Assembly: GCF_025369935.1 (NCBI RefSeq)
Contig: NZ_CP104467.1
Location: 4,719,001-4,783,000, forward strand
Direction of reading: 5' to 3'
DNA: 64,000 nucleotides
Source: Paenibacillus andongensis
GTDB lineage: Bacteria > Bacillota > Bacilli > Paenibacillales > NBRC-103111
Made by a program: the position numbers and the translations under genes. Below the pieces are notes generated by a model. The model was not told the origin of the DNA. It did no database searches and saw nothing but the letters and a program-made list of their open reading frames with translations. This document shows, in pieces, positions 1 to 8,421 of the stretch. The first letter of the stretch is position 1; the number at the start of each line of letters is the position of its first letter.

Positions 1-121
1 AATGAATCGACGGTCTCTGTTTGAAATACTATTAGAAGAATTACTTTAAAATTGATTTTGTAATCAGCAATCAGCAATCAGTTGTTATTAGTTATTAGTT
101 ATTAGTTGAAAATTTTTATTT

Positions 122-202
122 TCTCATTCATTGTAGATACCACAGAATTTACGTTTTGTTGATGAGTAGCATGGACTAACTTATCCACTCAGTAACTGAA
201 AG
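122..202. repeat. 81-nt intergenic repeat, copy 1
   Basis: This 81-nt unit recurs at 287-367. The first 38 nt (122-159 and 287-324) differ at one position. The distal part is more diverged but keeps an ACTCAGT-ACTGA core. The inner 17 nt (132-148) also occur, inverted, near 19.74 and 19.83 kb. No ORF covers it. Function unknown; it lies 3' of the beta-galactosidase gene. Confidence 0.8.
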
Positions 203-286
203 TATCTTAACTATTATTACTAATTTTAAAAGATATTTGACTACTTTAGCCATTTCAAGGCCATTTTACTAACATTTGTACACTGT

Positions 287-367
287 TCTCATTCATTGTA
301 GATATCACAGAATTTACGTTTTGTAGTACATTAGCCTGGCCTGACTTTTCTACTCAGTTACTGACAG
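287..367. repeat. 81-nt intergenic repeat, copy 2
   Basis: Second copy of the unit at 122-202, in the same orientation, with start-to-start spacing of 165 nt. The core reads TGTAGATATCACAGAAT (297-313), against TGTAGATACCACAGAAT in copy 1. The stretch 1-467 otherwise holds short AT-rich tandem repeats (about 63-110, CAGCAAT and TTATTAG units) and a terminator, with no gene visible. Confidence 0.8.
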
Positions 368-400
368 GACGTTCTGTTTGTTGTTAAAGTGAAATTTCAC

Positions 401-444
401 AAAAAAATGAAAATAACCTCTATCTTAAGACTGAGGTTATTTTC
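401..444 (-). terminator. terminator of the GH42 gene
   Basis: Perfect 12-bp arms (409-420 with 433-444, GAAAATAACCTC/GAGGTTATTTTC) are followed on the minus strand by a run of seven T. It sits about 25 nt after the beta-galactosidase stop codon, where a Rho-independent terminator is expected. Confidence 0.85.
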
Positions 445-467
445 CGAAAAGGTATAGAAGTTTATGG

Positions 468-2495
468 TCAACTTATTGATAGAATAAGAACGCCTTTTGC
501 TGAAAGAGTAACGGTATTGGTGACTGGTTGACTTTCTAATATATCCATTCCCTTTAAGGTACCTAAATCTACATTAACGGGTTGATCATTGTGATTCAGG
601 ATAAACAGATATGTTTCACTCTCATTGGTTCTTTGTGAAATTTCAACACCAGGAACTGGGGTAATAGGTGCTATTATCCCTTTTTCTTTACACAAATTAG
701 CTAGGAACCCCTGCAAAAAGGATGGTTCAGGACTAGAGGCTACATACCAAGCTTGACCTACCCCGAATTTATTTACGGTGAGTGCTGGCATTCCTTTATA
801 GAAATCGCTGCCATAGACCGCTTTTATTTCGGCTCCTTCTGAATGGATTAGGTCACATAGAAGTCCACATTGGTACTCGCCGCTGAGCGCTCCCCACGGT
901 TCATTTATCACGATTTGGTTGCTTTGGTCAGGGAAAAGCGCATCGATTTCTTCTGCCCAAATGCCGAGCACCTCGCGTAATTCCCCAGGGTAACCGCCAA
1001 GTGAGACGATATCGTTCTCATTGACTATTCCGCTAAAGAATGTCGTCAGGAAGGTTCCTCCTGAACGGACGAAGTCCTCCACTCGCTTTGCATAGCCTTT
1101 TTTCACCATGTAAAGCACAGGTGCGATAACGATGTCATAGTTTGATAGATCTGTGTCTGTACCAATTAGATCTACTTGAATATTTTGCTGAAATAGAGCG
1201 TCATAGTATTTGTGGACTTCATCTACATATTTGAGTGCAACGGTCGGTCCACTGGACAACTCAATCGCCCAGCGATTCTCCCAGTCGAAAACGATGGCAA
1301 CCCGAGCATTGATTCTAGTATCTAACAGCTTGTCTGAGAGTTTTTGCAATTCAGATCCTAGCTCCGCGCATTCGCGGAAAACACGAGTATGTTCATGTCC
1401 AACGTGCTCGATGACGGCTCCATGATATTTCTCGCATGCACCTACTGATCGGCGGAGTTGGAAAAACAACACGGTATCCGCTCCACGAGCCACAGCCTGA
1501 TAACTCCAAAGCTTCATAACTCCTGGTCGTTTGAGTGAATTGTAGGGCTGCCAGTTTTGTTGGCTCGGGGTTTGTTCCATAAGCATGAATGGCTGTCCTT
1601 GTTTCAAGCCGCGCATAAGGTCATGTGTCATAGCTGTCAAACTAATAGGTGTATTTAGGGATGGATAATTATCCCAAGAGACGACATCAAGATGCTTTGC
1701 CCATTTGAAATAGTCCAATGGTTTATATAGTCCCATTAAATTTGTTGTAATGGGTATGTCAGGTGTATGTTTTTTGATGGCGTTATATTCAAGTTTGTAA
1801 CACTCTAACAAGCTATCAGACATAAAACGGCGGTAATCGAGAGAAATTCCTTGGAAGTTGGTATTATCCACGCCCCATTCTTCGGAAAGGGCATTTGGCG
1901 GAACAATCTCTTCCCATTCATAGAAAGTATGACCCCAAAAACCCGTATTCCACGCTTTATTCAAAGTTTCGAGTGTTGTATAGCGCTCTTGGAGCCAATT
2001 TCGGAAACTGTCCGCGCAATGGTCGCAGTAACAATAGCCACCGTATTCATTAGAGACATGCCAGATTAGTACTGCAGGGTGATCCTTGTAGCGTTCTGCA
2101 AGCTTTTCTGCAATTCGTTCCGAATATTTCCGATAGGTAGGGCTGTTTGGACAAGAATTATGTCGTCCTCCAAATTTACGTTTACGCCCCTCGAAATCAA
2201 CTCGTAATACATCTGGATATTTACGTGCCATCCATGCAGGATGAGCCCCTGTACTTGTTGCAAGGCATATGTAGGTTCCGTTTTCAAACAGTCGGTCGAT
2301 AATTTCATCCAGCCATGCAAAGTTGTAAGCATCTTCATTCGGCTGTGAAAGCGCCCAAGAAAAAACATTTAAGGTCACAACATCAATCCCTGAAAGATTG
2401 AACATCCGTATATCTTCATTCATGATCTCTTTGTCCCATTGTTCTGGGTTGTAATCTCCACCATACCAAATTTTAGGAAGTTTCTTGTTAATCAA
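468..2495 (-). CDS. beta-galactosidase, GH42
   Basis: Cytoplasmic beta-galactosidase of glycoside hydrolase family 42, expected to hydrolyse beta-galactosides taken up from plant material. The N-terminal TIM barrel carries the acid/base Glu in SNEYGGY (about residue 150) and the nucleophile Glu in MLMEQTPS (about 307). Four Cys typical of the GH42 zinc site are present (SCPNS and CYCDHC). A trimerisation domain and a beta-sandwich follow. There is no signal peptide. An upstream GTG at 2504 lies inside the ribosome site AAAGAGGTG, so the TTG at 2495, six nt after it, is the better start; the protein is then 675 aa, normal for the family. The gene is divergent from an AraC regulator 113-122 bp away, its likely activator. 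It appears monocistronic, ending at the terminator at 401-444. Confidence 0.95.
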   Translation of the reverse strand: MINKKLPKIWYGGDYNPEQWDKEIMNEDIRMFNLSGIDVVTLNVFSWALSQPNEDAYNFAWLDEIIDRLFENGTYICLATSTGAHPAWMARKYPDVLRVDFEGRKRKFGGRHNSCPNSPTYRKYSERIAEKLAERYKDHPAVLIWHVSNEYGGYCYCDHCADSFRNWLQERYTTLETLNKAWNTGFWGHTFYEWEEIVPPNALSEEWGVDNTNFQGISLDYRRFMSDSLLECYKLEYNAIKKHTPDIPITTNLMGLYKPLDYFKWAKHLDVVSWDNYPSLNTPISLTAMTHDLMRGLKQGQPFMLMEQTPSQQNWQPYNSLKRPGVMKLWSYQAVARGADTVLFFQLRRSVGACEKYHGAVIEHVGHEHTRVFRECAELGSELQKLSDKLLDTRINARVAIVFDWENRWAIELSSGPTVALKYVDEVHKYYDALFQQNIQVDLIGTDTDLSNYDIVIAPVLYMVKKGYAKRVEDFVRSGGTFLTTFFSGIVNENDIVSLGGYPGELREVLGIWAEEIDALFPDQSNQIVINEPWGALSGEYQCGLLCDLIHSEGAEIKAVYGSDFYKGMPALTVNKFGVGQAWYVASSPEPSFLQGFLANLCKEKGIIAPITPVPGVEISQRTNESETYLFILNHNDQPVNVDLGTLKGMDILESQPVTNTVTLSAKGVLILSIS

Positions 2496-2617
2496 GATTT
2501 GCACCTCTTTACTTTATTATTAATATAAGAATAAGTACATTGTATTGGATTATTTTCTAGCTTAAAATATAATATTCTTGCACATCTATATAATAAAATG
2601 GAACAGGATCGTGAGAA

Positions 2618-3439
2618 ATGCATAAAAGATATGAATTAATGCCCTCAACTGCGCAACCGTACCCATTATTTATAGAAAGTATTGGTCACCATGAGGATCA
2701 AGAAAAGTTAATTAGACCTGAGGGGTTCCCTAGTTATCATTGGCTGCAAACTTTTGCTGGTGAAGGGGAATTCACTATGGAAGGAAAAAAATTCCGCCTA
2801 ACCAAAGGTTCAGGGGTTTTATTGCTTCCAGGTATACCTCATTCTTATTGGGCACTAACTGAACAATGGTGTACGCAATATGTCACTTTCGGAGGGACTT
2901 GTGCAGATGCCATTCTTCGTTCCTTTGATTTGATGGAGTCTGCTATTTTTCGTTGGGATGAGGAAGGCCCGCTGCATGTGGAAATAGGACGAATTTTGGC
3001 CAATATGGATGCTGTAGACGAATATTCGGGGTATGAAGCCTCTGCGGATTTATATCACTTTCTAATTCAGCTAAAAAAGCATGGACAAATCAATAACCGC
3101 GCCTCTATTCGCAATCAAATGGTTCAGCTGCAACCGTTATTGATTTGGCTTGATAGTCACTACCATAACCCTGATATCGGACTTGAAGTAATGGCTGGGA
3201 TCCTACAGATTACACCTAGACACATGAATACACTGTTTCAACATGCCTTTGGGCTGTCTCCTTATTCCTATTTAATTATGATGCGGCTTCGGAAATCTAA
3301 AGAGATGCTATTGAAGCAGCAGCATCAGACTGTCAAGGATGTGGCTGAGCAGGTAGGTTTCCGAGATACAAGCCACTTTGTCGCGAGTTTTCGCAAGCAC
3401 GTCGGACTAACACCCGAGCGGTTTAGGCAAATGAATTAG
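2618..3439 (+). CDS. AraC-family transcriptional regulator
   Basis: 273-aa one-component regulator. The N-terminal half is a cupin-like sugar-sensing domain (for example GSGVLLLPGIPHSYW). The C-terminal roughly 100 residues hold the two helix-turn-helix motifs of AraC/XylS proteins, ending in the usual signature VGFRDTSHFVASFRKHVG and LTPERFRQ. It is divergent from the GH42 beta-galactosidase gene, so it most likely activates that gene in response to a galactoside; this is inferred from position only. The ribosome site before the ATG is weak (AGGATCGTGAG). Confidence 0.9.
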   Translation: MHKRYELMPSTAQPYPLFIESIGHHEDQEKLIRPEGFPSYHWLQTFAGEGEFTMEGKKFRLTKGSGVLLLPGIPHSYWALTEQWCTQYVTFGGTCADAILRSFDLMESAIFRWDEEGPLHVEIGRILANMDAVDEYSGYEASADLYHFLIQLKKHGQINNRASIRNQMVQLQPLLIWLDSHYHNPDIGLEVMAGILQITPRHMNTLFQHAFGLSPYSYLIMMRLRKSKEMLLKQQHQTVKDVAEQVGFRDTSHFVASFRKHVGLTPERFRQMN

Positions 3440-3450
3440 TGTGCTATAAT
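3422..3450 (+). promoter_or_regulatory. extended -10 promoter
   Basis: A perfect TATAAT (3445-3450) preceded by TG one base upstream forms an extended -10 element. The -35 at 3422-3427 (TTTAGG) is poor, as is common with extended -10 promoters. It overlaps the end of the AraC gene and would drive the FrnE-like gene at 3492. Confidence 0.55.
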
Positions 3451-3491
3451 AAAAATATAGTAACTATTTTTTCATTAAAGGAGTCTCATTT

Positions 3492-4136
3492 ATGATTATT
3501 GAAATATTTCAAGATATCGTTTGTCCATGGTGCCGTATCGGCAAAAAGAATTTGACTGATGCGTTAACCAATTTTACAGCGGAGCCTGTTGAAATCCACT
3601 ATCGTGCTTATCAACTTGACCCTTCAACACCTCCAGAGGGATCACCCTTCCGTGATGTTATGCTCCAAAAGGTTCGTGCGGATGAAGCTAAGCTGAATGG
3701 CATGCTGCAGCAGGTTACTCAAGCTGGTCAAGCGTCAGGTTTACATTTCGATTTCTCAAAAGTTGAGAAGATGCCTAACACGTTAAAGGCACATCAACTC
3801 ATCGCTATCGCACCGGAAGATCACAAAAAAGATCTTGTTGACGATTTGTTTAAAGCTTATTTTGAAGATGGAAAAGATATTGGAAATGTGGATATTTTGC
3901 TTGATTTCGCTGAGAAACTCGGCATGAATCGGGAACAAACCTCTGCTCGCTTAAATGCAAAGGAAGGGTTAGAGCAGGTCGAGGATGATCTTGATTTTGC
4001 CAGACAAGCTGGGGTTTCGGGAGTTCCCTTTTTCGTTATCAATCGTAAATATGCACTTACTGGTGCTCAGCCTTCGGCTACCTTCCTGCAAGCCCTGCAG
4101 CAAATCAGTGAGGAGCAAACGGAAGAAGAGGCTTAA
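3492..4136 (+). CDS. DsbA-family thiol oxidoreductase, FrnE-like
   Basis: 214-aa thioredoxin-fold protein of the DsbA/FrnE type. The CxxC site is CPWC at residues 11-14, followed by the helical insertion and the cis-Pro loop GVSGVPFFV near residue 178. There is no signal peptide, so it acts in the cytoplasm, where FrnE proteins are linked to oxidative-stress tolerance and disulfide isomerisation. The ribosome site AAAGGAG is 8 nt before the ATG. A short extended -10 promoter precedes it and a strong terminator follows, so it is probably a single-gene unit. The substrate is unknown. Confidence 0.9.
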   Translation: MIIEIFQDIVCPWCRIGKKNLTDALTNFTAEPVEIHYRAYQLDPSTPPEGSPFRDVMLQKVRADEAKLNGMLQQVTQAGQASGLHFDFSKVEKMPNTLKAHQLIAIAPEDHKKDLVDDLFKAYFEDGKDIGNVDILLDFAEKLGMNREQTSARLNAKEGLEQVEDDLDFARQAGVSGVPFFVINRKYALTGAQPSATFLQALQQISEEQTEEEA

Positions 4137-4144
4137 AACAAACA

Positions 4145-4185
4145 AAACCGACTCTCTCATTATTGAGAAGTAGTCGGTTTTTTTG
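4145..4185. terminator. bidirectional terminator
   Basis: Arms AAACCGACT (4145-4153) and AGTCGGTTT (4172-4180) enclose a second small stem, with a T run on the plus strand and A run at the other side. It separates the convergent FrnE-like and MFS genes. Confidence 0.85.
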
Positions 4186-4202
4186 TTTATAACACGAAGG
4201 GA

Positions 4203-5594
4203 TTAAGTTGTCTGCAGCTTTTTCCCAAATATTTGCTTGTAAAATAATGCACTAATAATCACTACAACCGCAAAAATTAGGAGAAGATTGCTGTAAGGCA
4301 CAGCTTTTATTGTACTCAAAACGGGATTTTTGTAAAACTCCATCATGCCGCCATCTAACAGTTTGGCAACAAGTGCCGTTCCTACGGCGCCTGAGATAAA
4401 CGAAATGAGATTAAATAATCCCATCCCTACACCTGTCTCATGCACCTCTAACGTCAATGAAACACGGTTAGCTAAAGCAGTCTGAATAAAGGAAAAACCA
4501 ACATAGGTCGGAAGCAATGCTGCTGAAATGAACCAAGGGGAATGACCTACCGTAAGGGCAATGGCCGCGAGACTTACAAACAGAAGCCCCATTCCAATGT
4601 AGACTACGAAATTATTTCCTTTCTTATCTGCCAAATTACCGCCTATTGTTCCGAACACAACAGCGCAAATCGCACCAGGGAACAGAATGAGACCGATCGT
4701 ACTCGTACTCAAGTCATTGACTGTCGCCAGCATCAAAGGAATAACAAACATAATCCCCATCACTGTACAGAAGATGAGAAAACCAACGATCAAACCGCCA
4801 CGAAGCAGCTTGTTACGGAACAAGGCAGGCTCGATGAAAGGCTCTTTAGCTCGTCTAATATGGGCAACGAACCAAATGAATAAGACTACGCTCGCGGCCA
4901 AATAGTACCAATGAGGGAATGATAAATATACCGTGATACCTGCTACGGAAAAGGCAACGAGGGCTGCGCCAAGAATATCAACACTACCTTCTTTTCGCTT
5001 CTCCTCAGGTAAGATCTGTCTGAAGAAAGGAATTGAAATCAGTGTAAATAGTGGAATGATAAATAAATAGGTCCAATGCAAGGTCGATGAGACAAATCCG
5101 CCGACAACGGGGCCTACAGCAATAGCAAATGATACGGTTGAAGTTAAAATCCCGAATATTTTCCCTCGATCCGAGGGAGAAAAGTATCGAGCAACTACAA
5201 CCATGATTAATGCCGGAATAGCTGATGCGCCTGCACCTTGAACCGCGCGGGCAAAAATGACGGCTGGATACCAAGCCTGAAGAAGAAAGCCCAGAGCGGA
5301 ACCTGCACTATAGATGACGATTCCTGCAACAATTAGCTTTTTCAAGCTGAAAATATCGGATAAGCGGCCATAAATAACAGAGCCTATCCCAAAAAAGATA
5401 ATAAATGTGGTGAGTACCCAACTCACACCTGTCGGGGTAATCGCGTATTGCTTGGCGATCGCTGGCGTGGATACGTTAAAAACGGTCTCGTTCAACACCG
5501 CGAAAAAAATAAGAAAAATAATCCATGGCACAGCCTTCTTGGCATCTATAACCTTTTCTTGTGTCATGTCTGTTGCTGTAGCAACATGCTGCAT
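4203..5594 (-). CDS. MFS drug-type exporter (DHA2 / Tet(L)-like)
   Basis: About 463-aa polytopic membrane protein, consistent with the 14-helix DHA2 group. It has motif A (GRLSDIFSLKKL), motif C (AIAVGPVVGGF) and the sequence NETVFNVSTPAIA near the first helix, as in Tet(L)/LmrB-type proton-coupled pumps. The substrate cannot be read from sequence. An upstream ATG at 5609 lies in the ribosome site GGAGGTG, so the ATG at 5594 is preferred. The gene has a near-consensus promoter (5712-5740) followed by two 15-bp direct repeats just downstream of the -10, an arrangement typical of a repressed drug-efflux gene. No regulator gene lies adjacent. Confidence 0.88.
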   Translation of the reverse strand: MQHVATATDMTQEKVIDAKKAVPWIIFLIFFAVLNETVFNVSTPAIAKQYAITPTGVSWVLTTFIIFFGIGSVIYGRLSDIFSLKKLIVAGIVIYSAGSALGFLLQAWYPAVIFARAVQGAGASAIPALIMVVVARYFSPSDRGKIFGILTSTVSFAIAVGPVVGGFVSSTLHWTYLFIIPLFTLISIPFFRQILPEEKRKEGSVDILGAALVAFSVAGITVYLSFPHWYYLAASVVLFIWFVAHIRRAKEPFIEPALFRNKLLRGGLIVGFLIFCTVMGIMFVIPLMLATVNDLSTSTIGLILFPGAICAVVFGTIGGNLADKKGNNFVVYIGMGLLFVSLAAIALTVGHSPWFISAALLPTYVGFSFIQTALANRVSLTLEVHETGVGMGLFNLISFISGAVGTALVAKLLDGGMMEFYKNPVLSTIKAVPYSNLLLIFAVVVIISALFYKQIFGKKLQTT

Positions 5595-5674
5595 GGTCTC
5601 CACCTCCATTTTCTAAGTCTCCAGCCATCTTATCATAAGAGTTTCTTATATTGACCGGAAAAAACAATTACAAT

Positions 5675-5714
5675 CAACTAACTGTAATATATTTCATAAC
5701 AATTAACTGTAATA
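5675..5714. promoter_or_regulatory. direct-repeat operator candidate
   Basis: Two 15-bp direct repeats, CAACTAACTGTAATA (5675-5689) and CAATTAACTGTAATA (5700-5714), differ at one base and start 25 bp apart. The second overlaps the -10 of the MFS promoter and the first lies downstream of the expected transcription start, which suits a repressor. The binding protein is unknown. Confidence 0.5.
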
Positions 5715-5740
5715 ATAAATGTTATAGTTAGGACTGTCAA
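5712..5740 (-). promoter_or_regulatory. sigma-A promoter of the MFS gene
   Basis: On the minus strand a perfect TTGACA (5735-5740) and TATTAT (5712-5717) are separated by 17 nt. It points at the MFS gene and leaves a leader of about 110 nt. Confidence 0.75.
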
Positions 5741-5818
5741 GGGCTATCTTTCATCTTTTTCAATAATATAAGATAATGGACGAATGGAAATGGCTCATAT
5801 AGAACAGGAGTTATAAGA

Positions 5819-7906
5819 ATGACTAATTTAATTCAAACACTTAAGCATGTACCCTCTCGCGTTTTGATTATCGTATTACCTTTGCTACTGATGGGCATGG
5901 TTGAATACCTTGAAAGAGGCTCCTACGAAGAACTTCATAAATGGGTCACGTCTCACCCACTTTCCATGGTTCTTGCCTACTTTGTTGTTGGTACTATGTA
6001 TTTGTTCCTTATTGCATTAACGGGTCGAAGCCGGTTATCCTTTTGGACGCTATGTGCAATTTTGCTCCCTCTAGGAGCTATTAGCGGCAGTAAATCAAAA
6101 GCCATTGGAGCGCCCTATTATCCTTGGGACCTCGTATTTAATAATCAAATTGTTGAATACAAGGCATTTTTGCTAGCGTATCTTAATTTTAGAATTATAG
6201 GTACAGTTGTGATCTTGCTGGCGATAATTGCTTTATTATTTCATTTGGTTTTGCTGCATCGACGTATCCAATTCACTTGGATTGAACGTAGTATTTATGC
6301 CATCATTGCCATTGTTATGGCGACTAGTCTTTATACGGACAAGCCTATTCCTTTCATGAATCTTTATGGCATTTACACGGTGCCTTGGGATCAAACGATC
6401 ACCTACGACGAAAATGGATACTTGTATTCCTCCGTACAAATGTTAGGTTTTCTGAAGGTCGCAAAACCAGATGGTTATAGCAAAAAAGCCATTACGTCCA
6501 TTCTGGAACAAATTCCTGAGAAAAAAGCGACGAATGACAAAAAGCCAAACATCATCGTGATGCTTGGAGAAGCCTTCTGGGATCCAACGATCATGAAAAA
6601 CATCACATTTAGTCGAGATCCAATTCCAAATTTGCACCAATTACAAAAAACATTCACCAGCGGTTGGATGTTGTCCCCTCAATTCGGAGGCAGCACTGCG
6701 AACGTTGAATTTGAAGTCCTATCAAGTAATTCCATGCGATTCTTTGGAAAATCACCGGATAAAATATTGCCTTACATTGAGTATATGAATCATGGCGTTG
6801 ACTCTTTAGCCAGTATTACGACGAGGCAAGGTTATACCGCCACCTCCATTAACCCGTTCTTCAGCTATTTCTTCGACAGCAGAAAGGTATATAAGCATTT
6901 TGGGTTTTCACGATTCATTGCCAGTGAGTTTTTCCCAAATGATTTTGAAGGCCCTAACTATGCGGACCGCGCTGTTGTAAAGAAGATTATTGAGGAAACG
7001 GAGAAAAGTCAGGGTCCTGATTTCATTTTCGCGAACACGATGGAGAATCATCATCCCTTCAAACCAGGGAAATTCGTCAAAAATACAATTGAAGTGAAAG
7101 GAGATATCTCACCTGAATCCAAGGGTATTTTAGAGACATACGCCCAGGGTATCTCGGGTACTGACAAAGCGCTGCAATCCCTTGTGGAGTATTACTCAAA
7201 AAAGTCCGAGCCAACGATTATTCTCTTTTTCGGGGATCATTTACCTTTTTTCGAGGAAAATTATAAGGTTTACCGCGATGCCAAGTACGTTCTTCCTGAT
7301 GATCCGGATCTATATACAAAGACTCATTACACGCCTTTCTTGATTTGGAACAATTTCCTGCCTGCGGATCAAGAGAAAAAGGATCTTAAGATCAGCCCAT
7401 CGTTTCTAGGTCCCAAGGTTCTTCAAATGGCTGGTGTGCAGGGCAGTTACTATACAGACTATCTCTACGAATTGTCGCAAAAAATTCCTGTTATTCCGCC
7501 AAATGAGATGTGGGACAAGTATCAAATCAAAGAAAGTGATCTCTCCGACTACATGAAGCTTCAATACGATAACTTATTCGGAGGCCGTTATGGGTACGAA
7601 GCCAAGGGCTTTAAAAACTCGATTGTACAACCTGGATATACCTTGGGCTACGGCGATCCCGTCATAACAAAGGTGACTCAAGTTGAAAACAAACTCCAGG
7701 TTGTTGGTAAGCCCTTTTATTCTTCCTGCAATGTTTATATTGATGGTGTAGCTTTTAAATCCAATTTCGATGGTGAAGATACGCTCTATGTCGATCTATC
7801 AGAGAACCCACCTTTAGAGCCTGGGAAACCGCATCAAGTCGAAGTACGTATTCACGATGATAAAAAGATGAAGATCGGCCAGTCGAACCTTTATCCACTC
7901 CCCTAG
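5819..7906 (+). CDS. LTA-synthase-family phosphoglycerol transferase, paralog 1
   Basis: 695-aa membrane enzyme of the LtaS/sulfatase superfamily, expected to transfer phosphoglycerol (or a related group) from lipid to an extracellular acceptor. Five predicted N-terminal helices (about 14-171) precede an extracellular catalytic domain. Visible active-site elements are Glu251 in MLGEAFWD (metal), Thr293 in GGSTANVEF (nucleophile position), His411 in ENHHPF, and Asp473-His474 in FFGDHLP (metal). After about residue 610 a beta-rich domain follows that classical LtaS lacks. AGGAG lies 8 nt before the start. A clear paralog sits at 13637. The actual polymer made is not known. Confidence 0.88.
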   Translation: MTNLIQTLKHVPSRVLIIVLPLLLMGMVEYLERGSYEELHKWVTSHPLSMVLAYFVVGTMYLFLIALTGRSRLSFWTLCAILLPLGAISGSKSKAIGAPYYPWDLVFNNQIVEYKAFLLAYLNFRIIGTVVILLAIIALLFHLVLLHRRIQFTWIERSIYAIIAIVMATSLYTDKPIPFMNLYGIYTVPWDQTITYDENGYLYSSVQMLGFLKVAKPDGYSKKAITSILEQIPEKKATNDKKPNIIVMLGEAFWDPTIMKNITFSRDPIPNLHQLQKTFTSGWMLSPQFGGSTANVEFEVLSSNSMRFFGKSPDKILPYIEYMNHGVDSLASITTRQGYTATSINPFFSYFFDSRKVYKHFGFSRFIASEFFPNDFEGPNYADRAVVKKIIEETEKSQGPDFIFANTMENHHPFKPGKFVKNTIEVKGDISPESKGILETYAQGISGTDKALQSLVEYYSKKSEPTIILFFGDHLPFFEENYKVYRDAKYVLPDDPDLYTKTHYTPFLIWNNFLPADQEKKDLKISPSFLGPKVLQMAGVQGSYYTDYLYELSQKIPVIPPNEMWDKYQIKESDLSDYMKLQYDNLFGGRYGYEAKGFKNSIVQPGYTLGYGDPVITKVTQVENKLQVVGKPFYSSCNVYIDGVAFKSNFDGEDTLYVDLSENPPLEPGKPHQVEVRIHDDKKMKIGQSNLYPLP

Positions 7907-7918
7907 TCATGACTCTAG

Positions 7919-7965
7919 CCCCCCTCGAATAGGATGAAGCATATCCTGTAGCCGAGGGGGGTTTT
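7919..7965 (+). terminator. terminator whose 3' arm can serve as the ymaF ribosome site
   Basis: Nine-bp G/C-rich arms (7919-7927, CCCCCCTCG; 7953-7961, CGAGGGGGG) enclose a second stem (AGGAT/ATCCT) and are followed by TTTT. The 3' arm ends 5 nt before the ATG at 7967 and is the only Shine-Dalgarno-like sequence there. Confidence 0.85.
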
Positions 7966-7966
7966 C

Positions 7967-8350
7967 ATGCACCCACGTATACCGCCTGCTCATGTTCATT
8001 TCTTTAAAATAATAACATCAGAAGAATTAAACCATCATCACTTATTGCGACTATATACATTTAGTGTAAACGGTACAGCTTACGACAATCACGTACATCA
8101 ATACCAAGGCATTTCCGGCATCCGATTTGGCCATTATCATGCCTATTATGGTACGACTGGTCCTGCCATTGCGCTCCAAGATGGAACTCACTTTCATTTA
8201 CTTGATGGCACTGTTGAGCTGAACGCCTACAACACCTCGCGTGGAGGTGCGCTGGTAAAATCGAAGCAAATAGAAGGTCTTATTAAGGAGCTCCACCGAC
8301 ACAATTACGCTGGTTATTCATCTGTTGGTCTCAGCTACGAGCCTTGGTGA
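7967..8350 (+). CDS. YmaF-family histidine-rich protein
   Basis: 127-aa soluble protein resembling the YmaF family of Bacillota. It contains repeated His clusters (HVHFF, HHH, HVHQY, HYHAYYG, HFH), which suggests metal binding; no enzymatic motif is recognised. The start lies immediately after the terminator of the LTA-synthase-like gene, and the GAGGGGGG terminator arm is its only ribosome-site candidate. A strong terminator follows. The role is unknown. Confidence 0.75.
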   Translation: MHPRIPPAHVHFFKIITSEELNHHHLLRLYTFSVNGTAYDNHVHQYQGISGIRFGHYHAYYGTTGPAIALQDGTHFHLLDGTVELNAYNTSRGGALVKSKQIEGLIKELHRHNYAGYSSVGLSYEPW

Positions 8351-8370
8351 GCCATCATGAAACGGAAAAC

Positions 8371-8416
8371 AAAAAGAGTCAAGTATGAAGGATGACCCTT
8401 CACTTGACTCTTTTTT
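8371..8416. terminator. bidirectional terminator
   Basis: Perfect 14-bp arms (8371-8384 and 8402-8415, AAAAAGAGTCAAGT/ACTTGACTCTTTTT) lie between the convergent ymaF and aldose-epimerase genes. Confidence 0.9.
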
Positions 8417-8421
8417 GAGTG

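Noticed and set aside
60..110. Short tandem repeats resembling a CRISPR-like array
   Set aside because: Units of 7 nt without spacers, and no cas genes nearby.
3492..4136. FrnE-like protein as an exported DsbA
   Set aside because: No signal peptide; the CxxC is 11 residues from the start.
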